Shown: positions 18,924 through 27,696, counted from the first letter of the stretch. The stretch: DNA of 64,000 bases from Dinoroseobacter shibae DFL 12 = DSM 16493 (GCF_000018145.1 NC_009952.1:377501-441500); one strand, 5' to 3'. Notes: a model not told the origin generated them from the letters alone. A program made the numbers and translations.

Positions 18924-20189
18924 AGTTTAGCTGTTCAGAATTCGGGGTCCAGCCGCAACCGCGTCCAGACACGACATTCGGGGGGCAAGAGTTTAGCTGT
19001 TCAGAATTCGGGGTCCAGCCGCAACAAGCGTGTGGGCGTCCCGCCCGTCAGCCACAGTTTAGCTGTTCAGAATTCGGGGTCCAGCCGCAACACATTTACC
19101 ACTCGGCGCGTTGATACCGTTAGTTTAGCTGTTCAGAATTCGGGGTCCAGCCGCAACGTGTTTGGCCATCTCCCGCAGCTTGTTGTAAGTTTAGCTGTTC
19201 AGAATTCGGGGTCCAGCCGCAACCGCACAAAAGCTCGTAGCTGATCTGAAAGAGTTTAGCTGTTCAGAATTCGGGGTCCAGCCGCAACTGAACCCATCCG
19301 CGCCTGCACTCTGACATGAGTTTAGCTGTTCAGAATTCGGGGTCCAGCCGCAACGAAATCGCAACCCGGTGCTACGCGCAACCGAGTTTAGCTGTTCAGA
19401 ATTCGGGGTCCAGCCGCAACCGTTGGCGAAGGCTCCACACATATCGAAAAGTTTAGCTGTTCAGAATTCGGGGTCCAGCCGCAACTTGAACGTTGGCGCG
19501 TGTATCCTCGTACCGAGTTTAGCTGTTCAGAATTCGGGGTCCAGCCGCAACCTGACGAACATCGCCCTGACTGACGTAAGTAGTTTAGCTGTTCAGAATT
19601 CGGGGTCCAGCCGCAACCTGCACGTCGCGCGCTCACGCCATGCCTGCAGTTTAGCTGTTCAGAATTCGGGGTCCAGCCGCAACACATCGGGCATCCGCGC
19701 CCACAAAGGAGTAAGTTTAGCTGTTCAGAATTCGGGGTCCAGCCGCAACGGAGTTCGCGCCCTCCTGCTGAACGGCGCCAGTTTAGCTGTTCAGAATTCG
19801 GGGTCCAGCCGCAAAAAAGCCGCCCTCGCCTGCGCGTGTGAGCGCAGTTTAGCTGTTCAGAATTCGGGGTCCAGCCGCAACACCGCCGCGTTGCCTTTCG
19901 CGGCTGAATAGAGTTTAGCTGTTCAGAATTCGGGGTCCAGCCGCAACACAAAGAAAGACGGTAACGGGAAAGAGCGAGTTTAGCTGTTCAGAATTCGGGG
20001 TCCAGCCGCAACGTGGCGGTGAATTTCGGCGGGTTTGCCGAGAGTTTAGCTGTTCAGAATTCGGGGTCCAGCCGCAACCGACAACGCCGACGAGAGCGGA
20101 TACGCCTGAGTTTAGCTGTTCAAAATTCGGGGTCCAGCCGCAACCCACATTTGACACGGGAACAGCGCCAACCCAGTTTAGCTGTTCAG
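18924..20189 (-). CRISPR. CRISPR array, 19 full 36-bp repeats plus a truncated one
   Basis: The 36-bp repeat reads AGTTTAGCTGTTCAG...CCAGCCGCAAC on the plus strand. Full copies start at 18924, 18990, 19056, 19122, 19188, 19253, 19319, 19385, 19450, 19516, 19582, 19648, 19714, 19780, 19846, 19912, 19977, 20043 and 20109. The 19 spacers are 29-30 bp and all different. Variants: the copy at 19780 ends in A instead of C; the copy at 20109 has one G-to-A change; the last copy (20175-20189) keeps only 15 bp. Complementarity to the tracrRNA shows that crRNA is read from the minus strand, toward cas2. On that strand each repeat ends GCTAAACT, a possible -10 element, as in other II-C arrays with promoters inside repeats. 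Confidence 0.97.
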
Positions 20190-20244
20190 CTATTTCTTCC
20201 GGAAATACGACAAACTAGCCGAGTTCGACAACGGTGGTTGCGCC

Positions 20245-20256
20245 CTCCCGCAACCA
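20245..20256 (+). repeat. 12-bp remnant of the tRNA-fMet att core
   Basis: CTCCCGCAACCA equals the last 12 bases of tRNA-fMet. On its own it could be chance, but the downstream hairpin and 24-bp GTGGAAGC block match the region after the tRNA too. With the upstream GGTTGCG it can also form a small hairpin. Confidence 0.45.
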
Positions 20257-20319
20257 AATTTTTACTCGTTTCCAAACGCTTATGCGCCGCCCTCCGGGGC
20301 GGCGTTTGCGTTTCCAGCC

Positions 20320-20343
20320 GCCGTGGAAGCACTGTGGAAGCAA
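20320..20343 (+). repeat. Second copy of the GTGGAAGC double repeat
   Basis: Matches 1939-1962 at 23 of 24 bases. An inverted GCTTCCAC follows at about 20363-20370. Likely integrase arm sites of a now-truncated element. Confidence 0.45.
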
Positions 20344-20488
20344 GAGGGGCCGAAGTCCTTCGTGCTTCCACATGAGCAGTTGGGCTCAGCGCTCCTCGAT
20401 GAAGACACTGCATTCCTTCGAGTGAGTGACCTGAGAGCCGCTTCTTCCTCCAGTTTGAGGTAGAGTCCGCCCAACCAGGAGACGGACA

Positions 20489-20755
20489 ATGAAGCGATCA
20501 AGGTTCACGGAAGAGCAGATCATCGGGATGCTGAAGGAGCAGGAGGCCGGAATGACGACGGCCGATGTCTGCCGCAAGCACGGGGTCAGCACGGCAACGT
20601 TTTACAAATACAAGGCGCGGTTCGGCGGCCTCGAGGTATCGGACGCGCGCCGACTGAGGGCGCTCGAGGACGAGAACGCCAAGCTGAAGAAGCTGCTGGC
20701 CGAAGCGATGCTCGACAATGCGATACTGAAGGATGTCACTTCGCGAAAGTGGTAG
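20489..20755 (+). CDS. IS3 transposase OrfA
   Basis: An 88-residue helix-turn-helix protein: [16 protein letters not shown], then [20 protein letters not shown], followed by a leucine-zipper segment [19 protein letters not shown]. It overlaps orfB by seven bases. In the family, a programmed -1 frameshift near the end makes the OrfAB transposase; GCGAAAG just before the stop is a possible slip site. The sequence type is close to the IS407 group. Confidence 0.93.
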   Translation: MKRSRFTEEQIIGMLKEQEAGMTTADVCRKHGVSTATFYKYKARFGGLEVSDARRLRALEDENAKLKKLLAEAMLDNAILKDVTSRKW

Positions 20756-21588
20756 CGCCCGGCGTCAGGCGGGAAGCGGTGGCACACGTTGTGGAAGTCC
20801 ACGGAGTGAGCCAGCGACGGGCGGGCAAGGCACTGGCCGTGGATCGGTCGAGCGTGCGCTATCGCAGCGTGCGGCCTGACGATGCCGAAGCGAGGGCCGC
20901 CATGAAGGCTGTCGCGGCCGAGAGGCGGCGGTTTGGCTATCGCCGCATCCACGTGATGCTGGAACGGCAGGGGATCATGATGAACCTGAAGAAGCTCAGG
21001 CGGCTCTATCGCGAGGAGAAGCTCCAAGTGCGCCGCCGGGGCGGCCGAAAGCGGGCTCTGGGGACACGCTGGCCGATGCTGGTGCCAGATGCCCCCAACC
21101 AGCACTGGAGCCTGGACTTCGTCAGCGATGCGCTGACGGATGGCAGACAGTTCCGCGTTCTGGCCGTGGTCGACGACTACAGCCGGGAGTGCCTGGCCTT
21201 GGTGGCGGACACGTCGCTCTCTGGCCTGCGCGTCGTGCGCGAGCTCGATGCGTTGATGTTGCGCCGCGGCCAGCCTGCAATGGTGGTTTCGGACAATGGA
21301 ACGGAACTGACCTCGGTGGCTGTCCTGAGCTGGTGCCAGCGCACGGGCATCGAATGGCACTACATCGCGCCAGGAAAGCCCATGCAGAATGGCTTCGTCG
21401 AAAGCTTCAACGGACGCTTCCGGGACGAGCTTCTCAACGAGTCGCTATTCTCGTCTCTGGCCGATGCCCGCGAGCAGATCCGGGCATGGCAGCACGACTA
21501 CAACCACCATCGCCCTCACTCAGGACTGGGGAACATTCCGCCCGTCGAGTTCGTGGCAAAGAAGGGGCTGGAAATGCGCGCCGCGTAG
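20749..21588 (+). CDS. IS3 transposase OrfB (DDE integrase domain)
   Basis: A 279-residue transposase. Catalytic residues: Asp in HWSLDFVSD, Asp in VVSDNGTE, and Glu in [14 protein letters not shown], the spacing of the rve integrase core. The N-terminal HTH_21 segment [14 protein letters not shown] is present. The frame starts at GTG 20749, but the active protein is probably the OrfAB fusion. It looks intact. Confidence 0.94.
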   Translation: MVAPGVRREAVAHVVEVHGVSQRRAGKALAVDRSSVRYRSVRPDDAEARAAMKAVAAERRRFGYRRIHVMLERQGIMMNLKKLRRLYREEKLQVRRRGGRKRALGTRWPMLVPDAPNQHWSLDFVSDALTDGRQFRVLAVVDDYSRECLALVADTSLSGLRVVRELDALMLRRGQPAMVVSDNGTELTSVAVLSWCQRTGIEWHYIAPGKPMQNGFVESFNGRFRDELLNESLFSSLADAREQIRAWQHDYNHHRPHSGLGNIPPVEFVAKKGLEMRAA

Positions 21589-21726
21589 CCTCAGAGATCA
21601 ACCTGCGGACTCTCCGAAAATCCGGAGGAGAGTCGGGTCTCAGGTCAGGAGACATCAAATTGTCGATGCCCGCGGTCACGTCCCATCTCAGATTGACCCT
21701 CGGCCTGTCATCGACGGTTTGAATCG

Positions 21727-23112
21727 TCACAACGCGGTCATGGAAATGGCGGTTGCGTGCAGATCGGTGATGGAGTTCGGGTGTAGGCGCGCTGTATTGA
21801 GCGTGGCGAGCGCGGCCATCTCGGCGACATCCGGATCAACGGATGCCGCCAGAGCGGCGAATGCCTGCGGCGCTGCAGCATATAGATCCGGAGCGAACTG
21901 CAGAGGGTGGAGGATCGGCACCCAGTCGGGTGCCGCATGGTCGGGAGGCGGCAAGCAGGCCGCTCGCATAACTGCTCCATCGCCACCACGAAGTTCTCGC
22001 AGCCGACAGCCGAGCTCCTGCCAGCGTGGCACCAATGTGCGCTCCAGCGTTGGCCAGCACTCTGCTGCGTAGCAATCCGACAACCAGCGGCTGAGAGCCT
22101 CGAACCGACGCTGAAGCTCTCCGTCCTGCACGAATCCTTCTGCCGCCGGGTTGGCAATGGCGACGGCGAAACTGTCGCCGCGCGAATTGCGCAGCGGTCG
22201 CCAACCATCGCGTCCTTCGGGTCGGATCAAGAGCCGGGCGAGACAGGGGCCGTCATCAATCCAATCGGCATCGAGGGTCAGTTCGAGGCCGTGCGCGTCG
22301 TTGTCGTTTAACTCGGCATGGAACCAGTCTGGCCGACGCGTCGCCACCGGCCGATGCCGTAGGGCGGCTTCGGCGAAAACGACTGCGCCCGTTTCGTTCT
22401 CGACCTCGACCGCCACTGCATCGACCGGATCTCCGAATTTTAGCTGCAGTCGGATCGCGTTGCGAGCGGGCAGGAGGTTGATTGCCTGCGGCGCCAGTGC
22501 CGCGACCAGTTCGAATAGCAGGACTTCCGATCCGTTTCCGCGCTGAAGCAACACACGTTCATCGGAGGCGGGAGCCAGAAGATCCCGCACAGCAAGACTG
22601 CGTGTCAGCCCCCCATAGAATGGCCGTTCTTCGCGTCTTCCACGAATGATCAGCTGTGCCTTCTGGTCAGGGCATCGGATGCTGATCGTATCGAAGCGGT
22701 CGTCTTCACCAACCGAGAGCCGCGTGCCATGCGGAAGCTGGGCGACACTTCCCTCAGCACGGCGCCTTGATACGGTGACATCGGGCCAAGGCAGATCGAA
22801 AGGAACATGTACGCCTTCGATCTCGAATACGACCCGTGCGACGCTGTATCCGCCGCCGGGCTCAAGGCATAGACGCCCCTGGTCATCACGACCGACGTGG
22901 AGGCATTCATCCTGGACTAGGTTGCGGACTTGGCGTTCGCTATGGAACACGATGCCGTCTGAGCCGCTGAAGCCAGGCCACACCCATGCGGCAAGCGCGA
23001 TCCCGGACGCATGAGAGGCGGCACCATCGGCGCTTGGCGCCATCAGTTCCATCCGGAGCCGCACAGGGTCTGCTGCCTCAGCCTCCGCAAAGCCAGCGAG
23101 CACCTCTTCCAT
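21727..23112 (-). CDS. Unknown protein, distal half of a split or coupled gene
   Basis: A 461-residue protein of no family that I recognise. It appears built of beta-rich repeats in its first part (VARVVFEIEGVHVPFDLPWPDVTVSRR), with a helical C-terminal third ending near ITDLHATAIS. Its start overlaps the end of the upstream frame by 70 bp in a different reading frame, and an in-frame stop lies nine bases before its ATG. It may be a coupled second gene, or the distal half of one gene of about 970 residues broken by a frameshift. The IS3 element ends about 80 bp downstream of its stop. Confidence 0.6.
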   Translation of the reverse strand: MEEVLAGFAEAEAADPVRLRMELMAPSADGAASHASGIALAAWVWPGFSGSDGIVFHSERQVRNLVQDECLHVGRDDQGRLCLEPGGGYSVARVVFEIEGVHVPFDLPWPDVTVSRRRAEGSVAQLPHGTRLSVGEDDRFDTISIRCPDQKAQLIIRGRREERPFYGGLTRSLAVRDLLAPASDERVLLQRGNGSEVLLFELVAALAPQAINLLPARNAIRLQLKFGDPVDAVAVEVENETGAVVFAEAALRHRPVATRRPDWFHAELNDNDAHGLELTLDADWIDDGPCLARLLIRPEGRDGWRPLRNSRGDSFAVAIANPAAEGFVQDGELQRRFEALSRWLSDCYAAECWPTLERTLVPRWQELGCRLRELRGGDGAVMRAACLPPPDHAAPDWVPILHPLQFAPDLYAAAPQAFAALAASVDPDVAEMAALATLNTARLHPNSITDLHATAISMTAL

Positions 23113-24605
23113 CCGACATCACCAAAACCGTCATCTGAAATCGGTACCCCGATGAGGCGCGACTGCAAGCCGAGAGTGAACCGTACCGCTCGTGTCTCGG
23201 AGCGACCCAATCCAGTTTCGATCCGAAGGCGTGCAGAACGCCCATGAAGTGCGCCCCGTGGTCCGCTTGCGATTTCGTCTCCTGCCAAGCAAAGGCGTCT
23301 TCTCGGACGGGCCGTGAGACCCGTTTGCAGGCCGTCAAGTTCGAGCACTAAGGGGCGCGGCCCGAGTACTGCGAAGCCGACGAAACTATCGGCTTCCGGT
23401 TCAAGAGCGGGTTCGCCTGCTATCGAGAATGGCGTCCGCGCGAGGAGAACGATGTCCGTTGAGTCTAGTTCGATATCGACCGAACCCCGTGGGATCTCGC
23501 GCAGATAGTGACCGGTGATCCTGTCGAACGCGGCACATCCCCCTTGAGCGAGGAGCTCGAGTTCCCCGGTCTGGCCAGAGACTTCCCAACGGAGCTCGCG
23601 GGGCCAGGGCTGAGGTAGTGTCCAGTCCTCACCTCCGCGCAAACGGCGCGGTCGTTGCGCGCCATCGAGCCAGAGGCGAATTCGCCCCTCGCTTCGAGGC
23701 AATCTCAATACAAGCCCACCAGATTGCCAATGGAGCCGCGGCCTCGGTGCCAGCGCCTCGCTTCCTCCTCTGCTCAATGTTGGCCGTGTTTCTTTCAGTC
23801 TTTGGTCAAAGACTTCCTTGAAAGATCTCTCGAACTCGATTGCGGGGACGAAGGCCTCCGGGTCTTGGCGTATCCGTGCAAACAGGGCTGCATGCCACGC
23901 AGTCTCGTCCCAGAGGATCGCACGGCGAAGCACGTTGACCGCAGGAGGGAGAAAATACAGTGCATCGTCTTCCCAGCGGTTGAGCAGAACGGTCGTTTCG
24001 ACAGGGGGCGGGCCAAAAGCTGCTTCCTGTCTCAGAAACGCGTCGATCAGGTGTGGAAGCTGCGCTTGGCTTACGCCGGCATGAAGAAGGTAGACGTCGA
24101 CATCGCGATCTAAGCCTCGGGTAGGTAACCCGAACCGGTCGCAAACCGCACAGAATGAGCGGAACAGCACCTTGCGATGCGGCTGGAAATCTAGCGGAAC
24201 TTGGAGAACGTCAGCGATGTGTGGGTATACCGCATTGCCGGCGTCTCCATATCCTTCGCTTAGCGAATGGGTGACAAGCCATGCCGCGAGGCTTGGAAAT
24301 CCGCGGAACAACGCTTGCAGCCTGTCGGGCCGACCGCCCAAGAACTGTCGCGTGCGCTCAACGGCTCGCTCTTGCGCTGTCTCATCTAGCGGAATGAGCC
24401 CAATGAAGGGCGGCGCCCCAGCTTCTTGGCGACATCTGCTGATCAAGAAGTCCGCGGTCCTGCAACCCACAGCACACCTTTCCCTCTTCCCTGCCCGCTG
24501 GTCGCGAGTCCGGTTCACTGTTGATCCCCTTGTGGATAAGGAGTAACAACTCGCAAATCCGCGAACAAGCGGATTGACAGGGAGATGAAGCGATGAACCG
24601 GCCAT
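23043..24605 (-). CDS. Unknown protein, proximal half of a split or coupled gene
   Basis: Up to 520 residues, with no family that I recognise. The first ~250 residues are helical (FRGFPSLAAWLVTHSLSEGYGD, then VDVYLLHAGVSQAQLPHLIDAFLRQE), followed by beta-rich, Ig-like stretches. The start is uncertain: the longest frame begins at 24605 and would overlap the divergent regulator start, so a GTG or TTG about 45-55 codons inside is more likely, just before the segment GAPPFIGLIPLDETAQERA. It is divergent from an XRE/ImmA pair, a setting common for defence or phage-related cargo, but no function can be claimed. Confidence 0.6.
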   Translation of the reverse strand: MAGSSLHLPVNPLVRGFASCYSLSTRGSTVNRTRDQRAGKRERCAVGCRTADFLISRCRQEAGAPPFIGLIPLDETAQERAVERTRQFLGGRPDRLQALFRGFPSLAAWLVTHSLSEGYGDAGNAVYPHIADVLQVPLDFQPHRKVLFRSFCAVCDRFGLPTRGLDRDVDVYLLHAGVSQAQLPHLIDAFLRQEAAFGPPPVETTVLLNRWEDDALYFLPPAVNVLRRAILWDETAWHAALFARIRQDPEAFVPAIEFERSFKEVFDQRLKETRPTLSRGGSEALAPRPRLHWQSGGLVLRLPRSEGRIRLWLDGAQRPRRLRGGEDWTLPQPWPRELRWEVSGQTGELELLAQGGCAAFDRITGHYLREIPRGSVDIELDSTDIVLLARTPFSIAGEPALEPEADSFVGFAVLGPRPLVLELDGLQTGLTARPRRRLCLAGDEIASGPRGALHGRSARLRIETGLGRSETRAVRFTLGLQSRLIGVPISDDGFGDVGWKRCSLALRRLRQQTLCGSGWN

Positions 24606-24930
24606 GTCCGCCGACGGTGTGACCTTCGGTCAGGCGATTTCGAAGGCCCGCAAGGCACTCGGTCTCAGCCAGAAGGAGCTCGCAGCGCGCGTGATGAAGG
24701 AAGAGGGCGGCGGGTCGATATCCCCGCAGTACCTCAACGACATCGAGCACGATCGGCGCAGCCCCAGCTCGGGGCACCTGATCCGCCAGTTTTCCGGCAT
24801 CCTGAACATTCCGGAGGACTACTTGTACGCACTCGCAGGCCGGCTGCCGGATGATCTGCGACCGGATGCGTCAACCCCGGACAAGGTCGTCGAGGCCTTC
24901 GCCAATTTCAGGAAGACGTTGAAAGAGTAA
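24604..24930 (+). CDS. XRE-family HTH regulator
   Basis: A 108-residue Cro/CI-type repressor. The HTH reads FGQAISKARKALGLSQKELAARV, with recognition around SPQYLNDIEHDRRSPSS, then a C-terminal tail EDYLYALAGRLPDDL. It is followed 10 bp later by an ImmA/IrrE protease. In ICEBs1-type modules such a protease cleaves the neighbouring repressor to derepress the element, so the two probably form a switch. The divergent unknown gene at 21727-24605 is a likely target. Confidence 0.88.
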   Translation: MSADGVTFGQAISKARKALGLSQKELAARVMKEEGGGSISPQYLNDIEHDRRSPSSGHLIRQFSGILNIPEDYLYALAGRLPDDLRPDASTPDKVVEAFANFRKTLKE

Positions 24931-24940
24931 GGAGGTTCGC

Positions 24941-25663
24941 ATGGTGAAGATGATCCGTGACAACACGGGCCGCTTTGCCGAGCGACCCTTCTACCGCGAG
25001 CGGGATCTCGACGATGAATGCGAGCGGCTGATCCGTGAGCTTTTGATGAAGCGCCACGGAAAGGTCGACTATCCCGTGGAGACCGACGACCTGACCGTGC
25101 TGATCGAGATGCACGACGCGGGCCTCGACCCGTACGCCGACCTGTTCGCCTACGGCGCAGATGTCGAAGGGGTGACCGAGTTCTTCCCCGACCGGGGGCC
25201 CAAGGTCTCCATCTCGGAACGCATCGCCGCCGACGAGCGGCGCGAGAATCGCTTCCGCACCACGCTCACCCATGAGTTCGGGCACGTGAAGTTTCACGGG
25301 CCTCTCTGGGCGCAGAAATTTGCCAACGGCGACCTGCTCGAGCGCGGCGTGAACGCCAAAAAGGCGCTCTCCAAGCGCGAAAATATCCTGGACGCCCCGC
25401 AGTCGGACTGGATGGAATGGCAGGCCGGCTATATCAGCGGCGCGCTGCTGATGCCGGCCACGCCGGTCCGTCGCCTCATGTCCGACTACTGCAGCCCGCG
25501 CGAGCTGCATAGCGATATCCATGTTTCGACGGAGCATGCTGCGCGGCTGATCCAGATGGTCATGGAGCGTTTCGCGGTTTCCGAAGAGGCCGCTCGCATC
25601 AGGCTGCTGAAGCTGAACCTGATCACTTCGGCACGCGGACAGCCCTCGCTCTTCGGCCCCTGA
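24941..25663 (+). CDS. ImmA/IrrE-type metalloprotease
   Basis: A 240-residue zinc peptidase of the ImmA/IrrE (DUF955) family. The zinc motif is HEFGH with His111, Glu112 and His115 (TLTHEFGHVKFHG); the third ligand region is likely in SDWMEWQAGYISGALLMP. AAGGAGGTTCGC precedes the ATG. The C-terminus carries a short helical domain (FAVSEEAARIRLLKLNLI). Its partner is probably the XRE regulator just upstream. Confidence 0.9.
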   Translation: MVKMIRDNTGRFAERPFYRERDLDDECERLIRELLMKRHGKVDYPVETDDLTVLIEMHDAGLDPYADLFAYGADVEGVTEFFPDRGPKVSISERIAADERRENRFRTTLTHEFGHVKFHGPLWAQKFANGDLLERGVNAKKALSKRENILDAPQSDWMEWQAGYISGALLMPATPVRRLMSDYCSPRELHSDIHVSTEHAARLIQMVMERFAVSEEAARIRLLKLNLITSARGQPSLFGP

Positions 25664-25767
25664 TCGCGAATCCGCGGAAGTGCGTATTTTTTCGATTGTC
25701 TCCTCTCTGAAGCGATATACGCTGATTAGCAGATCAGCCGATACAGGGAAACGCCAGAAAAGAGATC

Positions 25768-26412
25768 ATGGCGACTGCACTGTCCGCCTTCCTTCGCAAG
25801 ACGCCCGGCGAGGCGCTGCGCGAATACTTCGACCGGCCGGAGATCGGCCTGCCCACCGAGTTCGACTGGCCCGCATCGGACGCCGAACTCTCCGGGCCGC
25901 TTCTCGGCGCCATCGAGAAGATGTCCCGCGTCCAGCGCGACCGGATCTCGAACGACGCCGAGCGCGTCCATGCCCTGTCCGACGAGCCGGGGCAGGCCGC
26001 GATCTACAGCGTGGCCGAGGATCCTGCCCTCCTCGGCGGGCTCGCGAACCCGCACGCGCGGTCGCTCTGGATTTTCCTGAACGCGCAGGACCGCTTTAGT
26101 CACGCTGAGGAAGTTCGCTTCACGGAGGACCGCCGGCGCGGTCGGATGTGGGCCGGCTACATTACCGAGCCGGGTAGCGTCGTACAGCGCAACGCGTTGG
26201 CCCGCTACGCCTTCGTCTCCGCGAACAAGGAGTTCTCGGGCGCCGCCCATGCCCATGTCGACAACTTCGACCGGGTGAGGACGACCCATGCTCTACAAGG
26301 TCAACGCGCGCACGTCGGCGCGGATGGCCGTTCAGTTCGCGGACAGGGAACAGTATCTCGTGCCAGAGGGTTGCGCCTAGCGCGTCTTCAAGTTCCAAGA
26401 CTTCATCACTAG
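25768..26412 (+). CDS. Hypothetical protein, C-terminus probably broken
   Basis: A 214-residue frame. The first ~170 residues look like a real protein (FDWPASDAELSGPLLGAIEKM, HARSLWIFLNAQDRF, RRGRMWAGYI). After HAHVDNFDRVR the sequence turns into low-complexity Arg/Gly-rich residues (GQRAHVGADGRSVRGQGTVSRARG), which suggests a frameshift near 26280. A different frame there reads MLYKVNARTSARMAVQF and soon stops. I recall similar proteins of roughly twice this length next to XRE/ImmA genes, so this is probably a truncated member. It is in line with the XRE-ImmA genes on the same strand. Confidence 0.55.
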   Translation: MATALSAFLRKTPGEALREYFDRPEIGLPTEFDWPASDAELSGPLLGAIEKMSRVQRDRISNDAERVHALSDEPGQAAIYSVAEDPALLGGLANPHARSLWIFLNAQDRFSHAEEVRFTEDRRRGRMWAGYITEPGSVVQRNALARYAFVSANKEFSGAAHAHVDNFDRVRTTHALQGQRAHVGADGRSVRGQGTVSRARGLRLARLQVPRLHH

Positions 26413-26745
26413 CCGGGCCCAGGTTGATCTGTTCGCCGCCAACGCGTCAAGTGACAAGACGACCCGATAGAACCGGCTTTGACAGACCGAGATCACGCTC
26501 CTCAAGCTTGGGGGCATGGCAACGAATACCCATCTGCCCGCGGTCACACCTCGCTCCTTGGGCCGAAATCTAGGCTGAGTTACCGGGCCCTCCCACCGGC
26601 GAAAACCAGTGGAGCGATATCTGCGGTGGGAGCGCCGCAGGTGAAGCAGGTTCGACGCCCCGCGCAGGTCGCTGGCGTCCATGAGGGAGCAGGGGGTGGG
26701 AGGATTTCTGCCCTTGGCCACTGCGCAGAGCCGTTTTCGCGAAGC
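26413..26745. other. Gene-less stretch, decayed sequence
   Basis: No convincing frame. The plus strand from 26289 onward keeps short protein-like pieces (VFKFQDFITSRAQVDLFAA) separated by stops, as in a decaying gene. It marks the right edge of the accessory region before the DUF5666/DUF6502 pair. Confidence 0.35.
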
Positions 26746-27696
26746 TCACAGGTCAAGGACAGGGCCCGGAAACTCCGCCTGTATCCCGTTTCGTAGCAGG
26801 CGGGCGCGGGCCGTGGCATCCTCGGGCAAGAGATACCCGCGCGCGGCGGCGAACCGGCCCGTGTAGCGGCCGAAGTAGAGCGCGCGCCGGTCGCCGATTG
26901 CCGCCGCGCGCACATCTGTCGCGAAGTTATGGCCCAGTCCCGCGATCCGCAGACCCGGCGCGCTCGGGGCGGGCTCCAGATAGCCTTCAACCGACAGGAG
27001 GCGCAGGTTGGACAGACGTGCGAACCGCCCCGAATGAACCCGTTCGGCCAGGAAACGCTCGGTGTTCGCGCGCCCGAAGGCGGTGGCATAAGCGCCGGAA
27101 GCCGGGGGGGTCGCAGCGGAGGAAATCGGGAGACCGCCGATCGTGCCGGTGCCGTCGGGGCTGCGCCCCACTGTCCCTGCGATCAGGTCCTGCGTGCCGG
27201 TGGGGGCGGGGTCGATCCGGCTGGGGCGGAGGCCTTGGGCCGTCCATAGCCCGCTGACTGCGACCCGGGTTCCGGGCGCGCCATCACCCCGGGCCGCGAC
27301 CGGATCCATCAGGGGCACGCCATTGACCGACAGCCGCCCGGCGTCCTCGCGCAACACCCCCACGAGGGCGAAATCGACCGACACCTCGCGGGCGAGGATG
27401 CCACTAGCGTCCCGCATCGCGGCAATGGTCAGCACATGGCCCGGCGCGAGGATCTCGCCGGTGGTGATCCCGTAGGGCGTCCGGTAGCGCGTGCGCCCGT
27501 CGCGCCGCACTCGCAGCCCGTTGATCCGCAGGCTGCCGAACCCGGTGAGCGTGCCGACGATCCCGGTCCCGCCGATCCCGCCCTCGAACGGATCGTTCGG
27601 GTCGCGGGACACGATGGCGGGTGCGCAGGAGGCCGAGCAAAGCGTGGCCCCGAAAAGCCCCAATATGTGGCGCCTAGTTCTTGTCACCACCGTCAT
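26746..27696 (-). CDS. DUF5666-type exported protein
   Basis: A 316-residue exported protein. The N-terminus TRTRRHILGLFGATLCSASCAP has a twin-arginine-like motif, a hydrophobic core and a Cys that could be lipidated. The body carries repeated short beta-barrel units of the DUF5666 kind (GFGSLRINGLRV, then GEILAPGHVLTIAAM and DFALVGVLREDAG). It overlaps the upstream DUF6502 gene by 23 bp, so the two form one unit. The function is unknown; it probably sits in the periplasm or outer membrane. Confidence 0.78.
   Translation of the reverse strand: MTVVTRTRRHILGLFGATLCSASCAPAIVSRDPNDPFEGGIGGTGIVGTLTGFGSLRINGLRVRRDGRTRYRTPYGITTGEILAPGHVLTIAAMRDASGILAREVSVDFALVGVLREDAGRLSVNGVPLMDPVAARGDGAPGTRVAVSGLWTAQGLRPSRIDPAPTGTQDLIAGTVGRSPDGTGTIGGLPISSAATPPASGAYATAFGRANTERFLAERVHSGRFARLSNLRLLSVEGYLEPAPSAPGLRIAGLGHNFATDVRAAAIGDRRALYFGRYTGRFAAARGYLLPEDATARARLLRNGIQAEFPGPVLDL

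Larger units (their letters stand above)
8636..20256. mobile_element. Element B: recombinase-rich island with CRISPR-Cas
   Basis: The left edge is the 45-bp tRNA-fMet copy. The right edge is inferred from a 12-bp copy of the tRNA end (CTCCCGCAACCA, 20245-20256). Contents are a serine recombinase, two tyrosine recombinases, an HTH protein and the type II-C CRISPR-Cas locus. The right boundary is weak because only 12 bp match, although the sequence after it also resembles the sequence after tRNA-fMet (hairpin, then GTGGAAGC pair). It may be a composite of more than one insertion. Confidence 0.55.
20190..20426. other. Gap between CRISPR array and IS3 element
   Basis: No gene seen. It contains the 12-bp tRNA-fMet remnant (20245-20256), a GC-rich hairpin (CGCCGCCC at 20285-20292 with GGGCGGCG at 20297-20304) and the GTGGAAGC pair (20320-20343). 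This order copies the layout found just after tRNA-fMet, so it is probably the start of another integrated element cut by the insertion sequence. Confidence 0.5.
20427..21647 (+). mobile_element. IS3-family insertion sequence (1221 bp)
   Basis: The terminal inverted repeats start TGACCTGAGA at both ends: the left is 20427-20451, the right is the complement of 21647-21623, with most of the next 15 bases also matching. Two overlapping frames encode orfA and orfB with a DDE motif. No matching target-site duplication is evident (GAG on the left, GGA on the right), so it may have recombined since insertion. Confidence 0.9.

Noticed and set aside
18960-20174. Spacers targeting sequences in this window (self-targeting)
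   Set aside because: Reading the spacers against the window by eye gave no match; a real search would be needed to exclude it.
18924-20189. Plus-strand transcription of the array from a leader next to cas2
   Set aside because: Only the minus-strand repeat RNA pairs with the tracrRNA that has its own promoter and terminator.
18777-20375. Long open frames across the CRISPR array on both strands with a repeating SLAVQNSGSSRN or CGWTPNSEQLN motif
   Set aside because: They are translations of the 36-bp repeats; the 66-bp period keeps the frame open by chance. They are not proteins.
20424-21650. A 3-bp target duplication around the IS3 element
   Set aside because: Left flank GAG and right flank GGA do not match.
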